The translations under genes were made by a program, and so were the position numbers. From positions 17,529,158 through 17,593,157 of the forward strand of contig CM041097.1 of assembly GCA_023079485.1 (NCBI GenBank): a stretch of DNA of 64,000 nt, read 5' to 3'. Under the pieces are notes generated by a model. It did no database searches, had not been told where the DNA came from, and saw only the letters and a program-made list of their open reading frames with translations. This DNA is from Archilochus colubris (lineage: Eukaryota > Chordata > Aves > Apodiformes > Trochilidae). This document shows positions 12,395 through 24,935 of this stretch, piece after piece (positions within the stretch are counted from its first letter, which is position 1; each line of letters opens with the position of its first letter).

Positions 12395-13739
12395 AAATGC
12401 ACTGTAGCTTCAAAATTTCCATCTTCCTATACAAAAAATGAGAATTTATTCAGAATATTAAAGTAATGATCCCAACAGAAACAGAAGTGATATTTCATAT
12501 TTTGGGCAACGAGACTTCAACAAGTAACTTTTCTAAAGAGGAAACATTTCAAAAGAAATAATTACCCTTAACTTGCCCTGGCCTTTTCACAAATACAAGA
12601 GTCAACCTTGAGCCTGAATACACAGTTGTTTATATAGGTCAAGGATAGAAAGAGTAAGGGTGTATTTATTTGCTTTTACACTTCTTGTTCAGCATTTCAA
12701 AGGAGCATAAATGGTTTTCATACAATTTAAGAGAGAGGCAAATCAGAATTAATCCAGAATTGGCTAAAAACCACTTGTTTTATTTATTTAAAAACCATTG
12801 CAAGCAAATCTGACTGGTATCAGTTCAAGACCTGCATAGTTTTATGTACAGTCCTTCCACTCCTGACCTACTCAGAATTGGGCTTACCCTAGCATCTTAT
12901 GGTTCATCTTCTGTATTTAAAGTGAAATGTATTTCCAACAAAAGGTTCTTTAGAATAAGGGGGGTATTTTTGTTATTAGCCTCATTTCATTCAGGGCAGG
13001 GTAACAAACTCCTCTGACAACAGTGCAACAAAGCAGAACTAGTCCTGAAGTCTGAACAGAGACACAAGGCAGTCATCTGCTCTGACACCCTGCACCTGAA
13101 ATAAAAACACAAATAGCGTGCTTCTTTGCCTTCTCCTGCACCAAGGAGAGCCTGACACAGGGAGGATTTAGCCCTGGGACCAGCCCTGCATCTCCTGCTC
13201 TGCCCAAAGCTGGAGAGCTCTGTGGCTTCTCCTCTTCCATCTTCTCCCTTCGAGAGCCACAAACTGGATTTCACCTTGGTTGCATCTTCTGCAGTGAGGA
13301 CTTTGCCCAACAGGTTTCTTTCCTCTTTACCTATCTCTGAGTAGCAACAGCCAGCAGCCAGTCACATCCTTGTTTCTAAGTTAAGAAACACTTCTGATTC
13401 CTCCTCCTCTCTCTAATTGCTGCTCCACAAGCAATTTACCCCATGCCAGATTCACACCTTAGCTCCTCATCTGTAGTCAGTAAAACTCAAACTCTCCTCC
13501 CATCTTCTCCTCAAAAGACAGTTCCTAGCAAGCAAGCACTGCTTACACTCTCTTACCTCTTTCTCTACTGAAACCAGCTCTCCTGAAAGGCTGAAGCATA
13601 TTTAGCACTCCCAGCTCTCTGCTTGTCTCTTTCTTTTATTTTACATGGTTCAATGTTCTCATTCTGCCTTCTCCCCTTCTCTCCCTACCCCAGCACTACA
13701 AAAAAGACATCTTCTGTGACACCTTAAAAAAAGATTGCT
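12131..13739. other. Unique non-coding sequence
   Basis: Apart from the GT microsatellite, no gene, transposon or structured element is visible. The right half (about 13330-13690) is pyrimidine-rich on the plus strand and full of CTCCTC/CTCTCT strings, which creates many false acceptor-like sites. Confidence 0.6.
12363..12392 (+). repeat. (GT)15 microsatellite
   Basis: Fifteen uninterrupted GT units, preceded by a short related TG-rich stretch. It is the cleanest dinucleotide microsatellite in the window and probably length-polymorphic. Confidence 0.97.
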
Positions 13740-14350
13740 GAATTAACATGACTTGCACTGCATGGTATTTTCAGACCAGCCATTTGCTAATGTCACAAAC
13801 ACAATTAGGAAGTCAGGGAAAGAGCTCAGGAGCAGATGAAAGCTGCAGAGATAAAATGGAAAGCTTTTACCTGCCAAGCTCTCAGGTTAGGGTTCTAGGT
13901 TGCCCTCGGATCTAATAAAGCTATAAAAGAGCCATATTAAGGAGAGGCATAGTCACATTGCTGTAAATATCAAGCCTGGCTTTTTCCATCCTCCTCTTGA
14001 CATGGATTTTTGCTCCCTGTGATCTGCAGGCTGGTAGCCATAGGTGGTTTAAATTCTTGATATTAAAAAAAGCTCAGAGCATTACTGACAATTAAAAGCA
14101 GCTTTTACACACGCACAATAATGCTTCTCATGCTTTAAAGAAAAAATAATATGCATATCCATATTACCATCATAATAAGTGCCACAGAGTGACATGATAT
14201 GATTGAGTATAATGGCTCCTTTGGAACCATTATGGTCGATCAGTAAATAATACACTTTTGAAATTGTCTAACTACATATTTACACTTGTCAACTCTCATA
14301 CACTTCAGTGACAGAATTTAAAAGAAACACTGTAAAAAACTGTAGGAGCA
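13740..14350. promoter_or_regulatory. Possible distal regulatory / conserved non-coding block
   Basis: This 600-bp stretch has no low-complexity runs longer than a few bases, no CpG enrichment and many TAAT/ATTA, AATAAT and TGCAT-type words, including ATATGCATATCCATATTACC near 14150. Such composition is typical of homeodomain and POU-bound vertebrate enhancers. The call is an inference from composition only. Confidence 0.25.
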
Positions 14351-17300
14351 TTAAACCACGAAAACATTACACTGAAGTAGTATTAAGGTTTGACTTAAAC
14401 CCACAAAACATGGAAATTCGAGGTTAAGGCCAAATCTCTAAAAACTACACCATCTTTAGGCTCCCCAGGCTGTGCCTGAGGGCTTGTGCTGGTCCAGGCA
14501 AAGCAAGGGATGAGGCAGGGATGAGAAGCAAGGATCACAGGGTCCTGGTGGTCCAGGGCATCAGGAAAGCACCAAGCACCAAATCCACAAGCAAGAACCA
14601 GCCCACCCACAGCAACTTAGCTGTTCAGCAGGACACTGCTTTATGGCACTGAAAAAAAAGCAAAACACAAAGCCTGGACCTTTTCTCTGTTTATTCAGAT
14701 GAAATTCACAATTTGGTTGAGAGGAATTAGTCTTCACTTATTTGAGAAGAGGCCCCATTGAGGCACTGGGAGTTTTGCCTAACTGAAACACATGGAGAAA
14801 AAAAATTTCAGGCTTTGACCCTAGAAAGGCATTGTCAAAAAAAGTATGTTAAACAAACATGACAGCAGAACATTAATAACCCAAAGATTCACTCCATGTG
14901 GGGGGAAAAAAAAAAACAAACCCTACAGGGAAGCAATATGCTTTTTTTCAAGAGTAAAATAATGGGCTTGGCACTGGCTTTGGAACTGATAATGCCATCT
15001 CTCTTTTTCAGCTGTACTCACTTCTGCTCTGAGCAGCAGAGACAGCAACTTTAGTGATTCCAGTAAAGCTTTGCAGAAAACAATAAGCATCAAGCCTCCA
15101 AACACTATTTGTCTTTTTGAGAGGGTCACATCTTGCCACCTCAGAGTCGAGGGGACAGCAAACACTTGGAAGCCATGAAGAGCAGCCCCAGTCCCTTGGC
15201 ACCTCCTGTGCAACAAAAAGACCCCAAAGGCTCCATCTGCTTTGTACTACAGCCCTGGACCATGCTGTAAAAAGCAATGATGGATATGTTTCTAGAGCAA
15301 AGGGCTTCCTTTCATATATGTATTTATGTATATGTATAAACACACACACATCTTCTTGCTTGCACTTCTCTGTTACCTAGCTTGGGAAAACAAAATCCAT
15401 AAAGTTTTGGCAGGGCAGATTCCTGGAGCTGTTTGAAGCCACAGCCACCACACCCCTGGTAAGAAGCACTTACTGCTTGGTTTTACAGTCAACTCTCCCC
15501 TCAACTGGCCGAGGACAGAGCAGCCTCCCTCAGCATCTGGGATTTTACAGCTGCTGTACATAAATGGGATTTTCATGACAAACAACCCTCTATTCAGTTC
15601 CCTTGTAGATCTGAAAGCGAGAATGATCTCTTAAGGCTCTGCTGGGAAGGGGTATTAATGAAGACAGAGTACTACATGATGTTTCCCCCAGAAGCTTTAT
15701 CATGATGACAATATAAGGACAATTACTTGAAGTTCACCATCCTCCCCCAAAAACAGCTCCTCCAGACCCCCTGTAGGCACAACTCCCCCTGACAGCCCCC
15801 ACAGCCCCCTCCCCACAGCCAGCACCCCACCATCCCACAACCACCCAAAGAGGACAGGATCTGCTGTCAGCTCAGAGAGCTTTCTCCAGTCTCTCATTTC
15901 ATAAGCCCTCCCTGGAGATGTTTTCTTTTGTCTAAATATTATAAACCATGGTACTGCAAAGACTTAATAAACCCTCTTGCCTTTCCACTTGGTGCAGCGT
16001 CTGTCTCCTCTCACCCTACCCCACAGCTCATGCAAATGTCAGAGTGAAAACAGTTTTTACATCTCTTTGGGTCGCCCCAGAGTGATATAAGCAAAGGCAA
16101 ACAAACTGCTGAGGCCTGGGTATTTTTACTTCAGATGGGACATAAATCAGTGGATGAAAGCTGGGGATAAACTGGCACTATGAGGGCAGCTTATTGAGGT
16201 TTCTTCCCCCAGCTTGGTGTTCCCTCAGTTTAATATAGCTGGCACAACCCTACACAAAAAAAAAAAAACAAACCAAAAAATCCAAAAAACAAACCCAAAA
16301 TTGATTTAAGTATTTCCCCCAAAGCCATGCTTGGCCAACAAAGAGAAAAGCATTTCCCCACCAAAGGCAGAAATCTTCACCTGTAAGAACTCAGGAGGAA
16401 ACTGGTCACCAATCCAAGTGTTTGGGTTGGTCACAAGCTTCATGTGAGACACCCCAATGAGGAGCCCAGACACCACCATGAGAGGCTGGGATGGACACAA
16501 GCCCCACATGGGACCCCTCCATGCACCAGCACTTGAGCTCCAGAAGATTCTCAGTTCCTATGATACCACATACACCACTTCTCAAACAGCAGCTGGAGCA
16601 GGACCTTCATCCTGGGGTTCAAATCAGCAAATGACTGGTCCTGGGATGAGCTGAAAGCCCTTGGGAAGATGACTTTTTACGAGTCATCTCTTAAATTGCC
16701 TAACCAGTGGGTTCCCCAAACCCAAAACCTCCTCATGCCATTATCCCCTGGCAGAAAGATGTTATGTGCCCCCACTCTTCCCTCCCTGCTTCCTTGTTTA
16801 AAGCTTTCTGGCCACTGGTGAGGAAATGAATCTGCCATGCTCTACCTTTCTCTCCATCACCTTGCTGTCTGTGAGGATTGGTGAGAAAATGTTTCAGCAG
16901 CTCTTACACTTCCACAGATCCATTTCCTGAGGCCCTTAAGGAAAAAAAAAGGCTGCCTCCCATCAACTGCTGCTGATGGCTTTATCAGATAATAGCACAC
17001 AGCAGGAATGGTCCCATAAAGATGTTACCAACACCCAAAATGGATCTGAATAGCAGCAGTGAGAGATCCTGCTCGTGGCATTCACCCACCAACAGGCAAA
17101 GCCTGAACAGCAACCAAGGGACTGGCAAAGCCTCTCGACTACAAAGTGTATCATTACTCCAACCTGCCATGAGTACTTGTTTGGGTTCTCTGATTTGCTC
17201 TGTGCACATCGTGGGGTTTTTATATTTTATTTTAAGTTAAAACCTGCTGGAATTCAATGGCTTCAGACACAGCAGTGCCAAGGAAAAGAAGCCTCTGGTC

Positions 17301-18289
17301 CCTGAGAGGGACTTTTCTCAGTGCTGGCTTGACACATAAAATCTGTTTCTTCAATTATGTCTCCTCTCTTACCTATTTTAGATGTGATGGTGTGAAAACA
17401 TAATAAAAGCTCATGGAAAAAAAATTCAAGGAAGCTAAGAAAGTATCCTTCAGATCATATTTAGAGGCCTGAGCTCACAAATGCTTTGCTTCCAAGGAGA
17501 AACACATGCCCCAGCTCTGCCCTCTGCCCCATGCCAGGGAGGGCAGGCTCTCATCCCTTCCCAAAGCACCAGCAGCTTCACCTGCAGCAGTGAAAAAACC
17601 TGCCCTGCTCAATAAAAATTCAAAATTCCAGCTACAAACCCCTTTTTGCACTGTTAATGCTCTGCCTCTGATGAGGTGCTGGTGTTCTAACGAGGGTTTG
17701 TTGTACATCCACACACCAGCAGCACAAACTCAGAGCTTGTCACGCTCCATGACATCTCTGCTGTGCCTCTCCTGGTTCAAAACACATCTTAAAGCATCTG
17801 AAGTATCAGCTAAGGGGTTTTAATCATTCCTCTGCCAAGTCAGGGGGAAGCCTTGCAGATAAAAGCTTCAAGTCCACCACCGTCACACAGTAACATCTTT
17901 CCCTGGTAAGTGATTTATCAAAATAATTGCCATTATTTGTATGATAAAACAGCTTAGTTGAAAAATTGTCCCACATAGGTCCTTACAGTCATAGTAAAGT
18001 CAGGGCTTTGTCTACTACCACAACTAAAACTCTTTTATTTGGTTTCACAAACATAATGCAATGCAAAACACCACTAATTCAGCCAAGACAGAAGTCTACA
18101 ACAAAGCTCTTGTTGTAGGTGTGAGATTTTTGTACTTAGAAGGCGTGAAAATCCCCTTTCTCCTGGTGACAAGAAACGCCCCTTGATGCCCCACATCCTC
18201 CAGGACACAGCTGAAGTAGAAATGATTTTCAAAACTAATATGTACATGGAGTAACATGGTTAACATCATCCCCTGAATTTAGATCCACC
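14351..18289. other. Unique non-coding sequence, no gene seen
   Basis: No gene or interspersed repeat is recognised. It holds A-rich tracts at about 14907-14918 and 16253-16300, an AT/CA-rich alternating patch at 15313-15350, and a strong donor-like CTGGTAAGTGAT near 17904 whose upstream side offers only a weak acceptor. Several GC-richer stretches carry overlapping open frames on both strands without coding character. Confidence 0.6.
16253..16300 (+). repeat. A/C-rich low-complexity tract
   Basis: A-runs broken by C, CC or CCC with no G over almost 50 bp. It belongs to the same compositional class as the tracts near 4.4, 21.1, 28.1, 39.6 and 48.8 kb. Confidence 0.85.
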
Positions 18290-19010
18290 TACACGGTATA
18301 AATATATCTAGATAAACTGTCACCTTCAGCAGAATTCATTAAAACAATGTTGTATCTTCCTTGTTAAATGTAATTTTTTTAATTGAAATTTAATCTTACT
18401 GTATTATTTGGGAGATTTTTAATTGACATTTGTAGTAATTAATTGGTAAGCATTACAGCTTTGTCTGAAGAATTTAAAACTAAATTTGACACCGAGATTG
18501 GCCAGCCACTGCTGTGAGGTGCCTGCTGGGAGCATTTCATCATCCTCCCAGCCCCTCCTGCTGATCAGAGGTGGGAGATGATGGTCTCTTTCTTACAGTC
18601 ATGAATTACATTACTAATGTATTCCATTACCACCACGCAAATGTCATGTTAATTCCTGATCATCATCAAGTCAGACAATGGTTTCCACGCTGGCACCCAG
18701 CCAATTAGCGGTGTGGAAAAATATTCCGCCAATTATATAACTTGAATTAGGTTAAGGACTCAAGAGAAAGCAAAATAAATGCTTTGAAAATACTTCTGAG
18801 ATAAAATGGAAGTTGACACTGTCTTCATGTGCTATAGCCGATGTTATACAATCTGATAGGCAGCTGCCAACATTCATAACTGTTTATTAAATCTAGCCTC
18901 TCTTTATGGTGGCAGCTAAGATCTGTATTTTTACCAATATTAGGTTCATTGTGTTATGAAAAAAGACCAAAATACTTAGGAGCATTCACACCGGCTTATA
19001 AAACATATTA
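18290..19010. promoter_or_regulatory. Possible distal regulatory block with CCAATTA pair and GGAA/TTCC dyad
   Basis: This 720-bp AT-rich block carries many homeodomain core words, such as TAATTAATTG at 18436-18445. At 18701-18738 two CCAATTA words flank a dyad in which GCGG and GGAA face TTCC and CGCC across a short A-rich centre. Simple repeats are absent. The arrangement resembles an enhancer core, but binding and conservation are not testable from this sequence alone. Confidence 0.3.
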
Positions 19011-19457
19011 TGTAGTATATTAAATTGTTAAAATTACTTCTCTCCTCCCCCCTGCCACAAGAGAAAGTTCCACAGGCAGAAAAGTTTTGGAAAAACAAAG
19101 TCTTGATGTAGCCACTGATGCCTTAAGGAGCAAGGGAGAGGACAGAAGTGCCACCTCCAGGCAGCTCTGCCAGGGGACACTGGGATGAGCTCCTGGAGTC
19201 CCACTGCCCCATCCCACCAACCCTGACCTGGGGGAACCCACTCCTGCTCTGCAGCTTTTTTTCAACTCTTTTGGCTTTTGCTTCTGACTCCCACAAGAAA
19301 CATCAGGAGCAGATAAAGCCCTCTGGGTAACCTGGAACCTGTGCATCAGAAAAGAGGATTGAGGAAGGAACAGTGCATCCCTGCAAGGAAAGGTGACCAA
19401 GAAGCCTGATGGGAATATCCCAGGCATTGCAGGGACACAGCAGGTTTCCAACACTGG

Positions 19458-19493
19458 AATGCATAGGATGCACAGAATGCTCAGGATGCACAG
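19458..19493 (+). repeat. 18-bp tandem duplication
   Basis: Two adjacent 18-bp units, 19458-19475 and 19476-19493, both ending AGGATGCACAG, differ at two positions. This is a short minisatellite seed. Confidence 0.85.
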
Positions 19494-21071
19494 AGCCCAC
19501 CCCCCCAGCAGCTCACTGCACAGCCAGGTTTTTAGGACCACCCCACTATATTGATTTGTTCAGGTCTTAATTTATCATACAAGCATGGTTATATCTCCAA
19601 TTTTAAAACGTACACAGCACCAATTCATCCAATTCAAACATTTATAAAGATGAGCAATTTGTTCAAATCCTTTCTTTCTGTCTCAATTTCCCAGGTGCTG
19701 CAAGAAAGCAGTTCCCTGCTCTGGCTGCTTACCCTGGATGACCTCTGTATGCCATAAAATGGTATACAACTAAATACCCTGCCTTAAACAAAACCCTGGC
19801 CTCTTGGAAAGACCCCACACATTTAGTCACCACAACCAGCAGAAACCACGTTTGGTGACTCAATAAGCTGGAAACTTCTAAAACTTGTAGGGTGGTGAAT
19901 GAATTCCTGCCATCACCTCGAGTGGGGAACAAGCGAGAGACTGCTGAGAAGTGGCTCTTGCTGCAGCCAGAGAAAAGATCACTCCTTTAAGCTGAACTCT
20001 CAAGGAAAATGAGAACAAAAACTGAATTAGCTCAACACATCCCCTCTGCAGTCAGCACATTGCTAGGCAACTTCACCATCTCTTGATAGAATTATGGTGG
20101 AGAGCTGGTCGTACATCAGGGTTAAGATGAACACAAGCACCAGTCTTGGCCAACTGCTCCTTTCCAGCAGGGCCGCTCCATGCTTGGTCATTTCACATTA
20201 GAATTTTGCAATATTTTCTAAGCACCTCGAGAGTCTAATGAGTTCAGAAGGTATTTTAAAGCTGTGACATGAAAATTCTAAGATAACTGGAAGTGAATTG
20301 GAGGAGGAATAGCATGCCTTTTTTATTTTGTTCAAGGCCAGCATTTGGAGACAGCTAACAATCCTTCTTCTCATTGCTTTTTCCTTTCTAAATCTGAAGC
20401 TATCCAGAAGCTACACTACTCAAACAGTACATCTTGACTCTGCATGTTGGTCAGACACATCTACAACTCAATCTGTTAGGTCACAGAAATGCTTCAAAAA
20501 ACCCTGGTCCTTCCATTTTCCAGCCTTGAGACCAGACACAAAGGTCAGTTTTATGGGCAGTGCCACAGAGCTATCCTAACCCCCTGTCTTGTCACATTCA
20601 ACCTGTGCCAGCCTTAAAAGAGCCTCAATTTTCCACAGTGACTTGGATGGAAAAAGTGGGACTCCAGGCATTATTTACAGTTATTAAAGAAGTATCAAGA
20701 AAACGCACAGACTGCTTTAAATAGGGGCACGTACCTTGCATAAAACCCCAAGTGTTTCCAAGCATACTTCACAGGCACAAAGAAATAATTAATTAGCTAA
20801 CCACCACGATTAAAAACCAATATGTGACAGTGCAGTGAGAAATTTCTGCATGACTGGAGAAGTCTGGAACTGGTCCCTGTTTGGGGATCTCAGTCGTACC
20901 AGTGAGGTGGGTAATTCAGACATGAAGGAAATGGTAACAATCCCTCTCCTCTCCTGCATGCACCCTTTGAGCTGCCATATGGGTTTATTCAACTGTTTAC
21001 TACAGCAGTCGGTAAAACCTGAACAGCTATTATGATCTTTGCTAAATGACATGGTAATTATGCTACCTCTA

Positions 21072-21135
21072 TAAAAAAAAAAAAAAAGGAAAAAAAAGGA
21101 AAAAAAAACCCAAAATACAAAAAAACCCCAAAACT
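21072..21135 (+). repeat. A-rich low-complexity tract with GG and CC/CCCC interruptions
   Basis: Long A-runs interrupted first by GG pairs and then by CCC and CCCC, ending in AAAACTCAA. It has no T-rich or coding character and no adjacent retroelement. Confidence 0.85.
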
Positions 21136-21373
21136 CAATTGTCTGATGTGTGAATTTCTTCGGTTTAATAAACTTTGAATGGAAAAAATGCACTTCTTAA
21201 CACATGGGGTATTAAATACACCATAGAAACCTGAATTTATTTTAAAAAAAAAAACAAAAACCATTTTGTGCTTCCATTTTCTACACGATTTAATTATGTC
21301 TCCTAGTTTTGAAAGATTTCTCACAAAGACCTTCCAATTTTCCTGTAAAATCAGATGATTTTTGTTTGCCCAG

Positions 21374-21445
21374 CCTCAGATGGAGAAGTATCTCCCCTTT
21401 CCTCCCCCCAATAACCGAAGAAGAGAGGCACTCAGGAGCAGGCAG
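21374..21445 (+). other. Candidate internal exon, 72 nt (weak)
   Basis: A T-rich tract ending TTTGTTTGCCCAG precedes it, and GGCAG followed by GTAAGA (21446) ends it; both signals are strong. The interval is exactly 24 codons in one open frame, starting PQMEKYLPFP, and would be phase 0 at both ends. A second frame is also open, which weakens the coding reading. I do not recognise the peptide. The similarly phased candidate at 22273-22311 lies about 830 bp downstream. Confidence 0.15.
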
Positions 21446-22272
21446 GTAAGAGGAGAGGGCACCAGAATACTTCCTGTGCCAGACAGCTGGGGAAAGGTTA
21501 AAGGGGAAGGTTTGGCACAAGAGGGACCAGCAGGCTTCTTGGCTGGCTAATGACACAGGGAAATGGCAAATGGAAGGTAACAGAGAAGGGTTTGACCCAC
21601 CCCACCTTCTCAAGCTTGACCAAGTGCACCCTGGCCAAAATTAGCTGTCAAAGGCTTTGTTCCTCCAGGCTGGGCATGGCAGCCCCAATTCTATGCTAAA
21701 GAAGTCAAGCCCAAGTGAAGAGACAGCTCTCCTGTGTACCAGTGACACCATTTTGTCACTGGGAGGCAAGTGCAACAACCACTGGAGTTGGTTATTTGTT
21801 GGCAATGACTCCCCTGAGAGTCCATCATCTGCCAGACGATGGAGAGGAGCCCTCTCCATATTCATATTTAATCATGACATGAATTGCCCACATAAGCACG
21901 TTTAGACCCTGTCTATCTGCAAGGCAGTAACTTTGTCTGCATCACTGAACTCCAGCTTCAGCACCAAAGATCCCATAGCTCATAGGGAAGTGAAAGGATG
22001 GAGAGAAGAAAGAAAGGAAGGGAGTATATTTCATGTATTGATAATATTTCTTATCCTTGTTACTTCATTACAAGGAAGATTGTTTTGTGGGTTGTTTTTT
22101 TTTAAGAATGGTGGTGAATTGCTTTTTACTACATACAACACAAGAGAAAAAAGAAATTTAAACCTCTTATTAGAAAGAAGGGGGGGAAAGGGAGTGCAAG
22201 GGAAATTTTAGAGGAAGAACAATGAGAGTTACTGCAACCTCAGGTCTGACAACTCACCAGTTTTACTTGCAG

Positions 22273-22311
22273 GCATCACACATATCCACTCATGACTCAG
22301 AGCAAATTCAG
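22273..22311 (+). other. Candidate micro-exon, 39 nt (weak)
   Basis: It is preceded by TTTTACTTGCAG and followed by GTAAGG after ATTCAG, both close to consensus. It encodes exactly 13 codons (ASHISTHDSEQIQ) in phase 0 at both ends. Very short exons need strong splice sites, as seen here, but a 39-nt open frame is no evidence of coding by itself. Confidence 0.13.
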
Positions 22312-24444
22312 GTAAGGATTGAACCCCTTATCATGGCAAAGGTGTCTGGAAGCTGGAGTCACTCAGAAAAAATCTTCTCAGGAGACTGAAAGACAAAAAC
22401 AGGTTTTAAAACTTCACTCAAGAGTCATACCAAAGCCTACCAGTTCCCTTTGAAAAGAAAGGGTGGTTATCATGTCTGGGAGTGAGAAAGCACTACAAGA
22501 GTATGTCTATGTATCAAGCATTCCTCTATCACACAGCAGACTTTATTTGGCTTTAAATAAAACTGAAATTTACAATATTAAGAAAGGCTTTTAAAGACAC
22601 ACTTATTTCACATTTGCAATGTGCTCCTCTGACAGGCAAGCTTATGTTCCTTCTAAATACCAAAATGTGTCAGCATCCAAATCCATATTCTGCTCGAAAA
22701 CAAGGAACTGTGCACAAAATCCAGATACTTTAACCTACTTTGCATCATCAAAATGTAACAGTCTTTGAATTTCTGAAATATTTACTTTCTGCCTTCACTC
22801 ACTGCATCCTGATAAAACCTCAACAAAATGCAGGATTGCTTGTTAGCAATAATCTTTCCTCCGAGATAAGGAAAAACACATATAAAAAAATATTTGATGT
22901 TCAGGGTGAAAAGGCAAAATTTGCAAACATCAGTTAAGAAATACCAATTAGTATGGGTTTTTTTTCCCCAGCTATTAGTAACACAGATTGAGTTTAAGCT
23001 TAGCTCAGAGGAAGCTGCTCACGGGTACAAATGAAACATCCATTTTACTAATAAGGGGGTTTTAAAATAAGATGTATAATTCCTTCACTGCCAAAGTACC
23101 CACAGTGGTGAAAAACTCATATTCAGAAAGCAGAACAGAGGTTTTCCTGAGGCTCTTCTGCATGAACATCACACCCTGGAACTCATGTGGGATTTCAAGA
23201 GCCACTCTGGTGCCTGCCCCAGCTGGAGCTGGGTGCTCACTGCCCTAAGGGATCCACCACCACCCAGGAGAGCAACCAGGACCTGCAGGAAAGAAACCCC
23301 AAGGGAGAAAACAACCTTTGCAACAGATGAAAACATCCAGATGGCAAAAACCAGCTGTGGTGTTTCTGACCTCCTCGTTTCCCAAGCCACCCCCTCCAGA
23401 ACATCCCCAACTACTCGCAGCCTTTCTGTATCTACCAGAGCTTTGGCAGTGGCAAGAAGTGCCACCTCCAAATTAATTATTGTTAATTATTTTGGCAGCC
23501 CACTACAGCCTTCCTGAGGAGTTTCTGTTTTGGCAACAAATGTAAGAAATTCTATATGACAAAACCCAGGTATTCTCTGACCCTGAGGTTTTCTTCCATT
23601 TGCTGAATGCAATCCACCAGCTCAAAGAACACAGGAGTTCAGAAATCTAAAACCAGGGATTAGGAGACCCTATGATAAAACTGCTACACAATAAAAACAC
23701 ATCCAAAAGGGGGGTTTTAAGCAACATTTATACTAAATGTGGCTTTCTCCTTGGGGTCTCTAAAATACTTGCAACCCAAAAGTGGCCTGAGTCTTGCATC
23801 ACTCGTGTTTTATTCATGAGGAGCAGAGCACTTGAGAGAAGCAACTGAGCAGTGTCAGACACACACATCTGAGGCTCTCTTCACTGCTGCCCTTGATGAC
23901 AGATAGGCAGATGGGGATGTAGCTGAGCAGAAATATATAAATATATACAGATAGACATGTTGGGGCAAGGTTTCTCCAGCTGACCTGCTGCACCACAGTA
24001 TTCAATGGCTTAGCAATCTTTACCCATGATACTTCTTGTAGAGCAGGGAAGCATCAGTAGCCTTGTTCAGACAATGAGGAATTTTGGCTACTGCTCATTC
24101 AAAAGATTTCATGCTCTTTTGATGCTTTTGAGGCAAAATGACTTCTCTAAATAATATATTTGGTCTGCAGCAGACCAAGACTACAGTATAAAGGAGCACT
24201 GCCTTCAGCTCCAGATAGCTCTTCTCCTTCACAGCCTGTCCCAAGCACAAGGAATATCTTGGCATCATCATCTTTGAAACCTGTGAGACTTTCTACACAA
24301 GGAAAAACAAGAGTGGGTAAAGACAAAGCAGCCCAATCTGGCCTGAACTCTGAAAGGTGAACCTTTTCCAGGTGACACCTGAAAAAATGGATCTTCCTTA
24401 CACCATCAGAAACTGACCTCACCAAAATACTTCAGAAAATCCCA

Positions 24445-24486
24445 AGAAATTCCCAAGGGAACTCCAGAAATTCCCAAGGGAAGAGG
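24445..24486 (+). repeat. 21-bp tandem duplication
   Basis: Two units, 24445-24465 and 24466-24486, each begin AGAAATTCCCAAGGGAA; a partial, more diverged third unit precedes them at about 24433-24444. Confidence 0.85.
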
Positions 24487-24827
24487 GCTTTATGCAGTCA
24501 CCATGCACCTTCCTGTGCTCAGCCCCACTTGCACGTTTTGAATCCCTGGGGATTAATGGGAGCAGAGAGTCCCAAAGGCACCAAAGCTTGGGTTTTGCAC
24601 CACTGGAGACCTCCAAAATCATTTGATCATTATTTTTCCACCAGCCTGGAGCTGGCTCACCTCCACTCAGCCAGCCAGCTGCTGGCAGGAGGGAGCCCAG
24701 GATGGCCTGGGGGCACGGAGGCAGCTCAGGCATTTCCATGGACCTCAAAGCTGTCATGTCTGGGGAAACCACAAGTAGTGCTGAGGGGAAGGGTGGAGGA
24801 GGGAGAGGAACAGATAATAGATTGGTT

Positions 24828-24935
24828 CTGATAAACTGAAGCCTTTAATGAGCTACCCACGCACTCGGGTTCGATCTGGCATTGACAAATTGAAGCTTTT
24901 AACGATGCGCCCACACGTTGGAGTTGGACACTCCT
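24828..24935 (+). repeat. Diverged 54-bp tandem duplication
   Basis: Units 24828-24881 and 24882-24935 share the pattern GA-AAA-TGAAGC-TTTAA-GA-GC-CCCAC, then a G-rich segment, with several substitutions and about one indel. The unit is CpG-richer than its surroundings and is followed by a sequence with AATAAAG (about 24989). It may be part of an old LTR, whose U3 often contains such repeats, but I cannot identify TG...CA ends or a family. Confidence 0.6.

Larger units (their letters stand above)
19011..24827. other. Unique non-coding sequence with two weak exon-like signals
   Basis: No gene is recognised. It contains an 18-bp tandem duplication (19458-19493), an A-rich/C tract (21072-21135), exon-like intervals at 21374-21445 and 22273-22311, an AT alternating patch at 23931-23950 and a 21-bp duplication at 24445-24486. 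The remainder is ordinary unique DNA. Confidence 0.6.

Noticed and set aside
21957..21965. REST/NRSF left half-site TTCAGCACC
   Set aside because: The right half-site (GGACAG) is missing at all usual spacings.
24865..24876. tRNA B-box-like word GGGTTCGATCT
   Set aside because: No A box or cloverleaf can be built at the proper distance, and the T-stem does not pair. It is part of the 54-bp duplication.
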